Origin: Arctopsyche grandis
Lineage: Eukaryota; Arthropoda; Insecta; Trichoptera; Hydropsychidae
Length of the DNA stretch: 64,000 bases
Assembly (NCBI RefSeq): GCF_051622035.1
Contig: NC_135361.1
Coordinates: 30,805,205 to 30,869,204, forward strand
Direction: 5' to 3'
Both the position numbers and the translations under genes were made by a program. Shown in pieces: positions 13,085-25,300 of the stretch (the first letter of the stretch is position 1; each line of letters begins with the position of its first letter). The notes under the pieces are model-generated. The model was not told where the DNA came from, did no database searches, and saw nothing but the letters and a program-made list of their open reading frames with translations.

Positions 13085-13330
13085 CCTGACACGTTCGGAC
13101 AGGATTGGACATGTCCAGACGGTTTGGTGATTACTGGTCACAAAGCACTGGTCACAAAGTCACTAAAATCTCTATAAAGGAACGTCTGGCGGCCGAAAAG
13201 TCCATCATACTAACGATAACTATCATACTAACAAGAGCTTGAGTGCCAAATATTGCGTATTCGCGATTTGAATGGCAAAAATTGTCTTTGTGACCACCGC
13301 AATGTGACTAACAATCCAATTATCTTCCAA
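13085..13330. repeat. dispersed repeat with GTCACAAAG ends
   Basis: This matches 57384-57565 in inverse orientation over most of its length, sharing GTGATTACTGGTCACAAAG and the far-end word CTTTGTGACCACCGCAATGTG. It is possibly a short TIR element. Class unknown. Confidence 0.5.
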
Positions 13331-13542
13331 ACATGTCTCTACTTGTCAGTGTTTATTACGGTAATCAGAGTTTTGTTGATAATTATCAAAATGTTTTACA
13401 TTTACGCATATTTATCCAGAGAAATGTTATAATAATAGAAGGTCCTTTACGAATAAATAAATTGTGTCAATACTACGCGGTACATCTCCATAGCTACGCT
13501 ACAACTCACGGAATACAGTCAGATCAATTTACTTATAAAAAT

Positions 13543-14161
13543 CAGCTGATAACTAATAATAATTGTATGTGATGTATGTATTTAAGCTTATTGTAAAAAA
13601 CTAAATGTATGTAAGCTTATTGTAAATCATATTAACAATTAGATACAACATAACTTATAATTGAATACTTATCTCGCAGATAAAACCCAGTAAAGAGATA
13701 TACTTTTAGCCGTGAAATGTCAAATCTGACATATTTGGCCAAAAATCAATAAATATCGTGTATTACCCTACAAGAAGCTACACGCCAAATTTGAAATTTA
13801 TATATACATATGAGAGTTAAAACTATAAATATTTATATATTAGAGATAACTAGAACCAATAGAGCAAATTTCATAAAATATAGGTGAATTATAGGCGTTT
13901 AAACAATTAAAATCTTATATCGCCATATCAAGGCGAACAGGTTGGAAGATACGGGACGAACGCTTATTAAACGTCAAGAAGATTTACTTTCCGCGTGTTT
14001 AAAACGCGTTGTATACGATATTTTATCTCCAACGTAATGGCAGACGATACATTAACGTGTATTGAAGACCAAAATGAGCAATATGGCAAAGTATGAAAAC
14101 GATCGAATAAGAGATAAAAATGACCACTGACACGAAAGCCATGTGAAACGTAAAGGAGGTA
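13543..14161 (-). mobile_element. dispersed repeat family A, copy 2 (nested in P2)
   Basis: It runs from CAGCTGATAACTA to AAAGGAGGTA. By comparison with P1, the flanking words TATAAAAAT (13534-13542) and TGTAAAAAT (14162-14170) are a 9-bp duplication with one mismatch. This gives clean boundaries for the family. A 9-bp duplication is typical of Mutator-like elements, but no terminal inverted repeat is visible. Confidence 0.7.
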
Positions 14162-14396
14162 TGTAAAAATGTATCCCATGTTGTTTATTGTGTGTTTTTG
14201 AATGCATTGTGCAATTTTTAACGATGCACTTGCCCATCTTGCGAGTAATATAAACAAACAGAGAAGTTTTTATCGGACATACGTCGACCACCAAGCATCA
14301 AATATGACGGATGCTAAAATTATTTAGGAATGTCTGTGGACAATCGTCACTTGACAACAACATAACGCCTAAAGCCACTTCTATTATTATAACTAG

Positions 14397-14571
14397 AGGT
14401 AGAACCGGAAGCGTGCTTTTTCCAGGAAACAGGGCGTTTTGGGTCTATTTTCCAGGAAACAAGGCAAACTACAAAGCTAAAGAGCATAAAAAAAATGTTC
14501 ATCATAAAAATGAACAATGCACGGCGAACACTGAACAAAGAACGGCGCATAGTTGGTCCACTCTTTGATTA
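14397..14571. mobile_element. small insertion inside the P2 terminal repeat
   Basis: The P2 right terminal repeat is split here, with ATTATAA present on both sides, which is consistent with a 7-8-bp duplication. The ends CTAGAGGTAGAACC and (reverse complement) CAAAGAGTGGACC are weakly similar inverted repeats, suggesting a hAT-type MITE. Confidence 0.45.
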
Positions 14572-14592
14572 TAACATTTCTCTGTATTTATC

Positions 14593-15372
14593 TCAAAAAC
14601 CTTGAAAAATTTAGCAAATCGTGAAATAATTTGATTGTAACTCGTAATTAGGGATCCGAAAAATTTGAATATCGAATATCAAACAGTAGCTTTAAATTAT
14701 TTATTTATAGTTTTAATAAGTTCAAGATATTATTAAAATTTTAAGAGAATCATTATCCGATACATCAAATAGAATTAAATGTGCTGTAGATTGAAAATAA
14801 AAAAATAGGTTCGTATAAAAAGTAATCGAATATTCAGATTTGGGATCCCTATTAGTAATAGTCGTGTTCGTATTAAGCAAGTTTGAATGACACATGTATG
14901 GACATAGTAAATAATCATAATCTTATTTTATTTAAACATAATCATACATAGTATATCAAATTTATTTTATTTTATTTTATTAACATATTAGCCACAGTGA
15001 CATTACAGAGTACACTAACGCGTCACTGTGGCCAGTCACACAATCATTACACAAATAAAGGTATATAAAACATCCGTGCTCGACGATATTTATGATTGAT
15101 AAAATCAACCACGGGCGTAGCTCCACAACCACTCAACCAGTTCAGCACAGCTTACATTAAACAGGTCAATTTCACCAGCAACCTGGTTGAGCAGATATAT
15201 ATTGCTCTAGATATTGGAGACGTTGCCAACATATTTGTGCGAGCCACAGGAGGAGAAAACAAATCACGATTCCTCAGGTCCCTGAATTTACTAGGTGTAT
15301 AAAACTTAACTTCATTAAGAACCTGAGGATTGTGTAATAACCCATTTAAATAGCTTAAGAAAATTACTAGTT
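14593..15372. other. spacer between P2 and T3
   Basis: No gene was recognised. At 14990-15031 a hairpin pairs GCCACAGTGAC with GTCACTGTGGC. A 68-codon frame at 15096-15302 has no recognisable domain and looks like repeat debris. Confidence 0.45.
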
Positions 15373-17581
15373 TTACATGTAAAGTTCATTGTTTTGAGGC
15401 GCTGAAGGTTGCACTTGAATTTCAGCTTCTGTATTTTGACTTCGGAGCTTCAAAGTATCTTCTTCTTTGAGCTGGATGTAAAAGCTCAAGACGCACAAAA
15501 AGAAATAGAATTCTAATACTGAAATTAAATATCAATAAAACATATACATATATACGAAAGTGTTATTTAAAAAATCTACTGTGTATTTTAAACTACGCAC
15601 TATAGAAGTGAAACTTACTTAGATACACACCAAATGAGACTGAGGTTAGGTGTGTGAGGTAATTATCAAAAAGCCGGAGGAAGAGAAGCTGAAACACTCC
15701 AGTTTCGTGTTTCAGCGTTGTAACGTTTTTTGTTACACATTCAACCGCAAAAAAACCAATTCACTCGACTGCGTAAAGAAGTTTCACTTCAAAAAAATAT
15801 TGTATTTACGTTGAATTTTATACATACCGCCGAAAGATAGACCGAAGATTAAAATCCACACTGCAAGTGTTACGTGAACATTTGCGTAAAAAAATTGGGA
15901 GCTGGTATACAAGATAATTACCAATGTAATTACAATGGACAATCCTTCTACTATTAACCAGGGTAGTAACCATATTTTTTTTGACTGAAATGTATAGAAA
16001 TATATTATATTTATATTTATTATAAAAATGTAAAATTTATAAATGTAAGAAATTATATTGAAAAAAAATTTACCTTGTGACTTCCATAAACAAGACTCAC
16101 ACTGATGAAAAAACTTACTACGAGAGAGATCAGAACAAAAATGTGTTGCGTCTTTGTCACTAAAATCAGTCATTTAATTTTATTGTCATTAATTAATATC
16201 AATCGGTATTTACTATTTATAACCCACTGATTACGAATGTCTCCTCTCAGAATTTATATGTTTTATCTAATAATATCAGGTAAACCTACCCAATATTATC
16301 GTAATGCAACTAATATACATTAACTGATTGTTGACATGTATATGTATATAATATAAATTTTATACATATATGTACATATGTAAATAAATTTTTACTATGG
16401 CAAATAGTGCGTCCCTTTATTATTGTTTTCCTTTCACCATTTTATTTAAAATCTCTAAAGAAGTTCACTTTTTGAAATTTTGGAAAAATGCCCAATTGGT
16501 TATGACTCAAAATTTTCAATAAATTTCAGTAACACAATCGTGATCACTAAGTTTTTGCCGTGGCATTTATTCATTGTTGTCCATTATGATAAATTAATTT
16601 CCTTATCTATCAATGTACATAGATTCATTAACTGCATTTACCTTTTGTTAGTATCTATGTTATGGTTAGAGATTTTGACAACAAAAATAGCTTTATCGTC
16701 TAATTTTTTACTAGTTAACATACATGATTTATCAAGATTTTTAAAATGAACTGTTTTCTATGACTATATTTCGTGCTTGTTACCATGGTTTCAATGGAGT
16801 TCCTCAAGAATCAATCCTAGGACCAAATATATTTCTTATATATTTATGTATGTATCTAAACCATTTCTACTAATACAATTAATTGATTAATTTCAATACA
16901 ATTAGCATAGTAATATTGTTCATATAAATACGCATGTACATACATATGTGTCCATGATTATGAGAAAGTCAATAAAATTTATTTTTTTAATCAGTTACTC
17001 ATATTACAATATAACCGATATTAAACAATAAATTTTTTTTCCCGAATTAGACCACTCTCACAATTATGGGCACATATATTCTCAAAGTAATCAAAAGATG
17101 ACTATAATCATATTTTTAAAATACTCCAGCAATATTAATCATATTTTATTTTTCTTTAAATAAAATGATAATTTTGCTGTTCAACTTTTGGATGAATTTT
17201 AATTGAAATATATTCTATCCCAATACATGTATACAAAGCTAATGCTATTTGTATTACTTATGTCAGTTAATGAATTTGAGATCTTTGATTTGATATGCAT
17301 ACTATGTATGTGACAAAAAATAATTTAAAGCGTACATTCATATTCCTCGGGTTTTTCGATGGTATACATTCTTGGGATGAATGCAATTATAGAATTTAAA
17401 AAATATCCAGCGGAGGAAATCTGAAAAAAGTATTTTTTAAATGCAAATACATTTGTCATATTGGTATTTTGATACGATTTAAAAAAAAACTGGCAAAATC
17501 ACTTACCACACCCAACCATCCTATGATTAGGCATCCAAGACGCAATTTAGCACAACAACAACACTTTTCCAAAGGAGGCAT
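15373..17581 (-). CDS. T3, four-pass membrane protein of the array family
   Basis: Exons: 17507-17581, 17336-17420, 16074-16159, 15828-15984 and 15373-15518, all GT-AG with phases 0, 1, 0, 1. The product is 182 aa. The N-terminus MPPLEKCCCCAKLRLG has the family Cys cluster, followed by IIGWLGV at the start of membrane segment 1. Exon 4 opens with SKKIWLLPW. After FYIQLKEED the tail reads QVQPSAPQNNELYM and ends without PPxY or a clear YxxPhi. The start codon is fixed by the conserved 75-nt exon 1 length and by an Inr-DPE pair 68 nt upstream. Likely an endomembrane protein; function unknown. Confidence 0.85.
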
Positions 17582-17616
17582 ATTGAAATTTTTAACTTTG
17601 CAAATTAGTAAAGAAC

Positions 17617-17651
17617 ACGTTTGACCCAAAGCCGCGTATTGATCAAAGTGA
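17617..17651 (-). promoter_or_regulatory. candidate Inr-DPE core promoter of T3
   Basis: On the minus strand an initiator-like TCACTT places +1 at 17649. AAACGT occupies +28 to +33 (17622-17617). The spacing is the same as in T4, T5 and T6. The DPE word differs from the AGACGT of T4-T6 at one base. The predicted 5' UTR is about 68 nt. Confidence 0.5.
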
Positions 17652-18153
17652 AAATGTTGAGCTAAACACTCGAGAATGAGGTAAGGTCAAGCAAGATCAA
17701 TATTTTTTGGCAACTTCCCGAACTAAGGTCACTCGTATCTGATAATTTGTGATGGATAGACGCTTTTACCGTGTGTTGTAATGACTTTAATTGATTTTAC
17801 AACCCCAAGGTAAAGCCCCAACACCTACCACCCTCAACACGCAACACGCAAAAGATTTCCTCAATTATAATATATACATAATAGTTCAAAAGTCCTTGTA
17901 AGCTAAAAGTCCATCGATTTTCTAATTTCTTTCTTACTATATTTATGTACATACTTACGCAATAATTATTAGAGATGATTCTGCATTTCAATTTATATAA
18001 ATGCGCGACTTATTTTGATCTTTAAATAAAAGTTTCATATGCAAAATATTTCGATAATTCAGGATAATAATGGACGAAGTGGCACGAATTGAACTACTGA
18101 TTTTTATTGCGTTTTGAATTAGTGGTATTGTTTATTTCATTTATTATACTTAA

Positions 18154-18480
18154 GCCAGTGGCGTGGACTAGTGGTCAGCATAGTATGCTTTCGAGCAGAG
18201 TGTCACGGGTTCGATCCCCATTAGAGTCTCGTTGCTGGCCAGACCTTGGTTTGTGACTCGAGATCGATCTTTTCTTATCAGAGTTTGCCAATTTTTCTGA
18301 TTTTCATTGAAACAGTTCCTGTAAAATTGGCATTCCTTCCCCAATTTCTCTCGCAAATCTTAGGTTGTTCTGCGTCTCAAAGTTCGCCGGTTTGATAAAA
18401 AAATGCTGAAAAATTTTCTCCATAGATGCTTCTGTGGATGATTATCGTATAAAATTCGTACTGTATAAATGCTTATTGAT
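18154..18480 (+). mobile_element. tRNA-derived SINE, diverged copy
   Basis: A GCCAGTGGCGTGGACTAG head is followed by a GGGTTCGATCCCC B box, a GTTGCTGGCCAGACC stretch, GTGACTCGAGATCGATC, and the GAGTTTGCCAATTTTTCTG body shared with the other SINE copies. The 3' end is uncertain because later sequence (18400 onward) differs from the other copies. Confidence 0.7.
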
Positions 18481-20877
18481 TGTATTATATAAAAACGCTT
18501 TCAATGAACTTTGCAATATTTGACCATAGATGTCATATAATAATTATGTATTATATGCAATTTGATGTATTTCTCGATCTGTATAGTACTCTCGTCGCTT
18601 TGGAGCGATTTTTAGGACGGGTTTACATGATTAATTGATTAGAATATAATAATAATAATAAAAAATATATATTGATTTAATTTTTTCTTTAATAAAATTA
18701 ACAAGAAATAATTTCAATTCATTTAATTTCAGCTGATTTGTCCAATTAATTAAATTTTATGATTATAACATTTAAAGGAAAAAAATCATATTTTTAATTA
18801 AAATAAAATCTTTTATAACATTAAAAAATACATTATCTATTTATTATCTATTTATACTTAAAAAATTTAACAAAAGCTAAACCAAATAAAAAAATCATGA
18901 TAATATTCGTAATCAGCAGGTCCAAATTAGTAAGAAATTTTGAATTTCAATAAAAATTATATAAAAAAATACAATTTTCCTATGATGATTACTTTCAGTA
19001 CAAATTCCGATACTTACGAAAGAGCGGCTTTTGGTTATCGAAGGGTTTTATTACATTTTATGTTTATGTAGTTCTTTATTACTAACTGAATGCTGACGTC
19101 AATGGACGCGTTGACCCATAAGTATTGATTAGAGTCGACTATTGTTTCAAAAACCAGGGAGCGTTCAGTTTTTTGTACGTAAATATATTTCAAGTCCACT
19201 TCCAGTAACTAAAAGCTATCTTTCATATTTCCAGTTTTTTTGGCAACCCTGCTAAAGTAACGACCATAAGGGGCTAGTACACTTTTGACATTTAAACTTG
19301 TCAATGATATTCGCTATGAATCAAGTACTTTTGACTTTGTCAAATAATTACAAATTTTTAAACCAACAGATATAACTACGTATACTTACATATACATATA
19401 CATTACATATATTCGTTCCAATGAGTCAAAATTAATGGCCGTATTCGATCTATTATACATGCATACATACATATATGATACAAATATCCCATAGTATTTA
19501 TATGGTTTTTTAACAATGAGTAAAATATGTAAATTAACATTCGATTTATTAAATTTATTGCATATTCACATGATCATTTATGTATAAGCTTATATAAAAT
19601 ATTATAGATGTACATAGTTTAAGGTGATTAATAATTTATGGATTTCAATTAATTGGGCCATCGCTTTGGCTTAACTGACCAACCAAATTTTGAAAAAAAT
19701 TGCATTACATATCCTCATAAAGTCTTTTTTCATGGATGGTTCCTAATTTTCTATAATTCTGTAGTATTCAAAAATCTCCAAAAATATTCTTAAATTGGAA
19801 ATCTAAACAGTTCAACATTACAATAAAGAAGCAATATTTAATACTATATTTATAACAAGCTTTCTCATTTCAATAACAAATCATAAAATATTTTCATCTA
19901 TAACATTGGAACAGCAGTTCCTAACTTTTTTAATCCAACTATCCCTTAACAGCATCCATAAATTGTACATTTCGTATTGTAAAAATCTATATAATTTCTG
20001 ATGTTGTAAAAAATCAAGCTAATCCGACACTTTTTTTAAATTATTTTCTTTATTTAATAATATAAAAGTGAGTGTCAACTATTATCACGGTTAGAGTCTC
20101 CGACTTTATTGAAGTAAATTCACTAATAAATTGAAATGTCATAAACTCTTAATAAAAATCGTGAATTTAAATTACAATATAATTAAAATCGATGAATATT
20201 TTGAAGCACGTATTTTGATGTGTTGAAGCCAATACCAATTGTTTCCTCCGTTTCATAAACATTTTAACTTTCATGTTTTTATTGAATTAATTTATTTTTA
20301 CTTTTTATTTATAACTATTTCATTACGAATAAATCAATAAATTGGGTAACATGTAAATTTTTAATGATTTTAACTTTTAATTCTTTTTATATTTTGAAAA
20401 TCGCTATTTTTGTATTACCTACTATTTTAAACGTTGACAAGAAAAGTCGATTTTACTAAAATCGTTCAAGTTGGAGAAGAAGTCGGATTCGGAGCCAAAG
20501 TCAGAGTCAGAGTCGCAGTTGAAGCATAAAGTAATAATAGTCGGACTCAGAGTCAAACTCCACACCCCTGATTAGCACTAACAAAATTGACACCGAGCAA
20601 CAGCGCACAGACGAAAGCGCACAATCCAAATGAGCACGATTATCGCACTTTTTTTTCCTGACTTCATTTCTTTTACTGCTGGAAATAATCAATATTTTTT
20701 TTTTGCTTTATTTAAAACTGTCAGATTTTTTTAACAATTGTTTTTCAAAATGAGATAATTTAATTGTGTTTATTTCACAAGTACTAACAATATACATATT
20801 ATCAATTCCTATATTATGCTACCGAATTTCAAAAATATACTTTATTATTTGAATTTCAAGTGAATATTTCAAAAACG
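18481..20877. other. long AT-rich spacer, no gene
   Basis: No exon, repeat end or RNA gene was recognised over about 2.4 kb. Short runs such as GGAGTCGG/AGAGTC near 20480-20560 are simple degenerate repeats. Confidence 0.5.
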
Positions 20878-21113
20878 GTGACCGGAAAAATGCACTCCAT
20901 AAAGTTGCACTCTCGAGACATCCAAACTTTCAACGATACTCAACGAGAACTAACGCAATAGAATTCCACAAAAAAGCGTCAAGGGGTATTTGTATGTTAT
21001 CCAAGGGTGCTAACCTTTTTGTGTGGAATTCTATCGCGTAAGTTCTTATTGAGCGCTTTTGAAAATTAGGACTTCTCGAAACTGCGCTACTATTTAGTGC
21101 ATCTTTCCGGGAA
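20878..21113. mobile_element. hairpin MITE (~235 bp)
   Basis: The left arm (ACCGGAAAAATGCACT ... AGAATTCCACAAAAAAG) pairs with the right arm (CTTTTTGTGTGGAATTCT ... AGTGCATCTTTCCGGG), leaving a loop of about 35 nt. It can fold into one long imperfect hairpin. No coding capacity. Confidence 0.7.
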
Positions 21114-21168
21114 CCTTCAAAAACAATTCCTAAATCAACCCCTTTTAATTATGTAAGTTCATAAATTA

Positions 21169-21872
21169 CACTGTTTGACACGAAAAATGATTCAGAGACA
21201 AGATATGACTTTTCTTATAGATCTACATATGGCCAGTAAACACGAATCTGGTAATAAAACATGTTGATTGGGTCGAGATTCGGATATAAATGTGTTTTTT
21301 AAATCGCGCGATTTTTCTATATCTTGGTGTTGTTCGGTCGATGTCTCAATATCTGTAAATTTCCTGTTCAAAATGAATATTGGAATCTATAATCGGGTAT
21401 TTTATCTTCCATTTCTAGTACTTTTCAGCTTTCAAATCTCTCTAAGTAGTCGTCCAGTTCAAATCAAAAGTCAAAAGTACGTATTTTCACTTGGGATTTT
21501 TTCCCACTGTTAATACTATTTTATATCGAGTATTTTCTATTGAAACATGTTTATTGGGATAGTGTTCTGGCTACACTATTTTTTGGTTTTCGTTTAAAAG
21601 GATTAATTGGAAGTGTGATGAATTTTAAATCGGTAAAATTTCGAGCTAAAAGCTCGTACTAGTATCTGAATTGAATTAATAGGGATAATATATTAAATTG
21701 TCTTTAAATAAGAATTAAATAAAATTCCACTTAGAAAAATCATATTTCGACTATTCTTATGGATTAATAACAAAAATTCTATTGACAACTGGCTTACATC
21801 GATAAAATAAACGATTTCAAAAGTCATATCTCGTCCCTGAACCAAAAAAAAGTCGTCATTTGTCAAACAGTG
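21169..21872. mobile_element. CACTG-ended DNA transposon, non-autonomous (704 bp)
   Basis: The termini are CACTGTTTGACA and its exact complement. A further inverted word (GAGATATGACTTTT type) lies about 30-45 bp in. TTA flanks both sides (21166-21168 and 21873-21875). CACTG ends with a 3-bp duplication suit the CMC/Chapaev3-like group, which is inference. Related fragments lie at 7081, 30790 and 61444. Confidence 0.75.
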
Positions 21873-22325
21873 TTATTAGAGCAAGTGCTAGAAAACATCA
21901 AATGAAACAATGTTCTCAACACGAAGAATATACCAACAACGATTGGGAATACTAGAATTTTCAATACACATATCGTAAAAAGTTTTAAATGTACATAATG
22001 CTTATCTTCTTCGATGTTTGCACCTGCTTTTCAATCCGTGATATACATACATACTATCCGGCAAATTGGACACAAACCACTTGGAATATATTAACTTAAG
22101 CAATAACGTAAGAAGTCATAGTAAAAATGGATAGGTATCGGAAGCCATCTCATGCAGTGTTTGGCCAAATGATGATCGGTGCGCTGAAAAGTCGATTTTC
22201 TTTAATTTGTATATACGTACATATCTCACAATTTTAATACCTTTATCCAGGTTAAACATCACTATATGTATGTATTAGAATAGTAGGGTATGAAGTGTCA
22301 AGTAAAATGTTTCGTCTGAGCTTCT

Positions 22326-25300
22326 TCATACTTGTTCAGGTGATAACATTCCAACCATTGTTAGTGCACCAAGTGGCTGAACGTGTTGTGTTTGTACTCT
22401 AAGTCGCCTTTGCATACTTAAAAATTCCTCTTCTTTGATATTTTGATAAAAGCAAAAAATTATGAGCCACATCAACAATAGTAATCCTGAAATCATTTAT
22501 TATATTTCAATAATAAGTACACACCAAAGTGATACATATAAATCTTAAGTTATTCAACATACCCGTCTTCAAGAAAGTCAAACTATAATCCACAGCGTCA
22601 AAGTCATTCGCATATAACGGTATTTCATTGAAGAACAAAAGCAACAGCACTGTCATCAACCATGGAATCAATAGTAATCGTTTGGACTGAAATAAAATAA
22701 AAATAAACTTTCTACCATTAAAAATTGAACATACATTAAGAGGGCTGGACACCAGCGCCTTGTACATACAAACGTATTACACTTCTCCATTCCTCAATTA
22801 TGGCACTAGATACATTATTTTTTTTAATATGCTATGGATATCCACCATAGAAATGTTTTTATCTTTTTATTTTTTTGAGTAGTTATTTTTTATAGGAGAT
22901 AGGAACCACCAAACATCTATAAAATCGCTTCGTTTTTACGTCCACGAAAAGAGTCCAGCGTGCTAATTTAACGGTCGATTTAAAAAAAAATACGCACATA
23001 GTTGCACAGAAAATATCTTTCTCATACCGATGATGATTTTTTTTTTAATTGGTCCATTGAGGAAGGGAGAAGTCTAATACGTTTGTTTGGACAAGGCGCT
23101 GGTGTCCAGACCTCTTAATGGGAAAATCCAAGACAAATGCTTTTTTCATAAATTTGTCAAAAACGCTAATTTCGCTAAGTACGCAGAAACTCATTACTGA
23201 ATTCATTCCCACTCTTATTGTCCCATGGCCTACTCTTATTCTCCATATATATAAATGACATACCTATTCCAAAAAATCTGTTACATAGCCCTATATGCAG
23301 ATGATACCGCTTGCTTCCTAAATAGCAAAAAACCAAACACTATTCGTAAAAATCTTGAATTTGCAACTAAAACAATGACGGAACACTTCACTAATTAGAA
23401 AACTCAAATTAATCAAACCAAAACAGACGTGATATTCTCAAATGTTAGGAAGCAAAGGCCAAGTTCAGGTCTGAAAACCCCCTCTGGATAAAGTCTGAAA
23501 TGGCAATCAATAATAAAATATTTAGGATTAACGTTCGATAAAAGAATGAGACGGGTACCTTACATTGAGGCAGCGAAATGCAAGGCGATGTGGGGTATAT
23601 CCTCCATATACCCAATATTTAATCGCCACAGTTCTTTATCAACTCAAAACAAATTGGAATAATATCGCGCACTCATATTAGCATTATTAACCTATACTTC
23701 ACCTGTATGGAATAACGCCTCGAATACTAACCTTTCCAAGCACCAAATAATACAAAATAAGTCCCTAAATATAATTTATAACACACCCATATATACTAAC
23801 TTGAAAAAATTGCATGCCATAATTAATATTCCGTTACTTACAGACATTACTAACAAACTAACCAGTAGATTCTATGACAGAATCACTAATAACCATACTA
23901 ACACACTTATGAAGAGTCTCGATGATTACAACAAAATGTCTATACCATTCAGGTATAACACACAGATTACCTAAAAACAATCTGCTTTAAATCGCCGACT
24001 TTAGAGAGTCTTTAATTAATATTATGTATTAGATGTATTATGAGCATTTATAAGAATTGTAAATAGGTTTTTGAGCTCTTTTTCCTATTATGCTGTACAT
24101 TAACATTAGAATAATATAATACTATGATTACTAACAAAATTAAATTAAAATTATAAAATAGAAAACGATCAGTAGATCAGTAGTTATTAAAATAGATATA
24201 AGATGTATTGTGAACATAATTTAGTAATAATAAAAAACATTTAAAAATCAAAATCAAATTACTCAATTCATAAACTGTCATAAACTGAGCAAATTAGACA
24301 GTCTGTTTTTTTTTTTTTTTTTTTGAAACTTAACCAAATTAAATTTCACTACATAACCATAACGATGCTTATTTCGAAAACTTTGAAATTATTTGTTTAT
24401 TATTTTCACAAAATTTTAAACAAATAATTTCATAAAAACAGCTTAAATGCAAATATAATGCAGATTGATCGTCTCCTGTTAGAGTTCACCATTTTATCTA
24501 ACTAAATTGTTGTGACGGATTCAATAAAATTGGAATATTTCACAAATTCAGTTGAATTCTGAATTTTTAATTGTTCCAAGCATAATATGCTTGCGGTTTG
24601 TGATATATCATTCATCTCATCTTATCCCTCCCCCGTTACTTACAAATTTATATCATTAAATATTTTTTTTTAAAAGGATCCAATTATAAAATTTTCATTT
24701 ATAGATTAAGAATTAAAATATTAATAATAATAATGATAAAAATAATAATAATAGTAATGATAAAAATAATAATAATAATAATAATGATAAAAATAATAAT
24801 AATAATAAAATTAAATAAATTCTTCGAAAATTTAAGTTCGTTGATTGTTAAATATACCTATACCTACATTGTAGAAAGTATTTAGTACATATTTTCATAC
24901 ATACATACATATGTACAAGATTGGCCATAGGTGTCGCTTTGTGGCAACCTGTCATGGCACCTATGATAAAAATAAAATATAAAAATATATTTAAAAAAAA
25001 TATTGTAACAAATTAATTTTAATTTAAACATTGAACTATGTGATACGATTCGTCGGATTATTCAGTTACATTTTGACATTAATTTACCAAACAACGAAAA
25101 GTGTTACAATCGTTGTAGTGAGTTTTTATTATATTAATTACTGGCGCTAAATATAATACTGATATCAGGAAGGTGGTAAGTTAGGTTAGATTTAAAACTT
25201 ATATCAATTATTAATATTTTTCGACCATTGTGGGGCATTAGGGACTCCTGTAATTCCACAATGGTTCAAACTTAAATAAATAAAAAATATATCATTACAT

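Larger units (their letters stand above)
13417..14584. mobile_element. P-element-like transposon, copy P2, with nested insertions
   Basis: The CAGAGAAATGTTATAATAAT ends are inverted and flanked by the perfect 8-bp duplication TATTTATC (13409-13416 and 14585-14592). A family A repeat (13543-14161) is inserted in its middle, and a second insertion of about 175 bp (about 14397-14571) splits the right terminal repeat. On the minus strand just below 14240 a short frame reads MGKCIVKNCTMHSKTHN, the start of a THAP-like C2CH finger. The copy is non-autonomous. Confidence 0.8.

Noticed and set aside
21268-21513. 81-codon frame similar to frames at 7077, 30721 and 61587
   Set aside because: The similarity is due to the shared CACTG-ended element; no sign of an active host gene.
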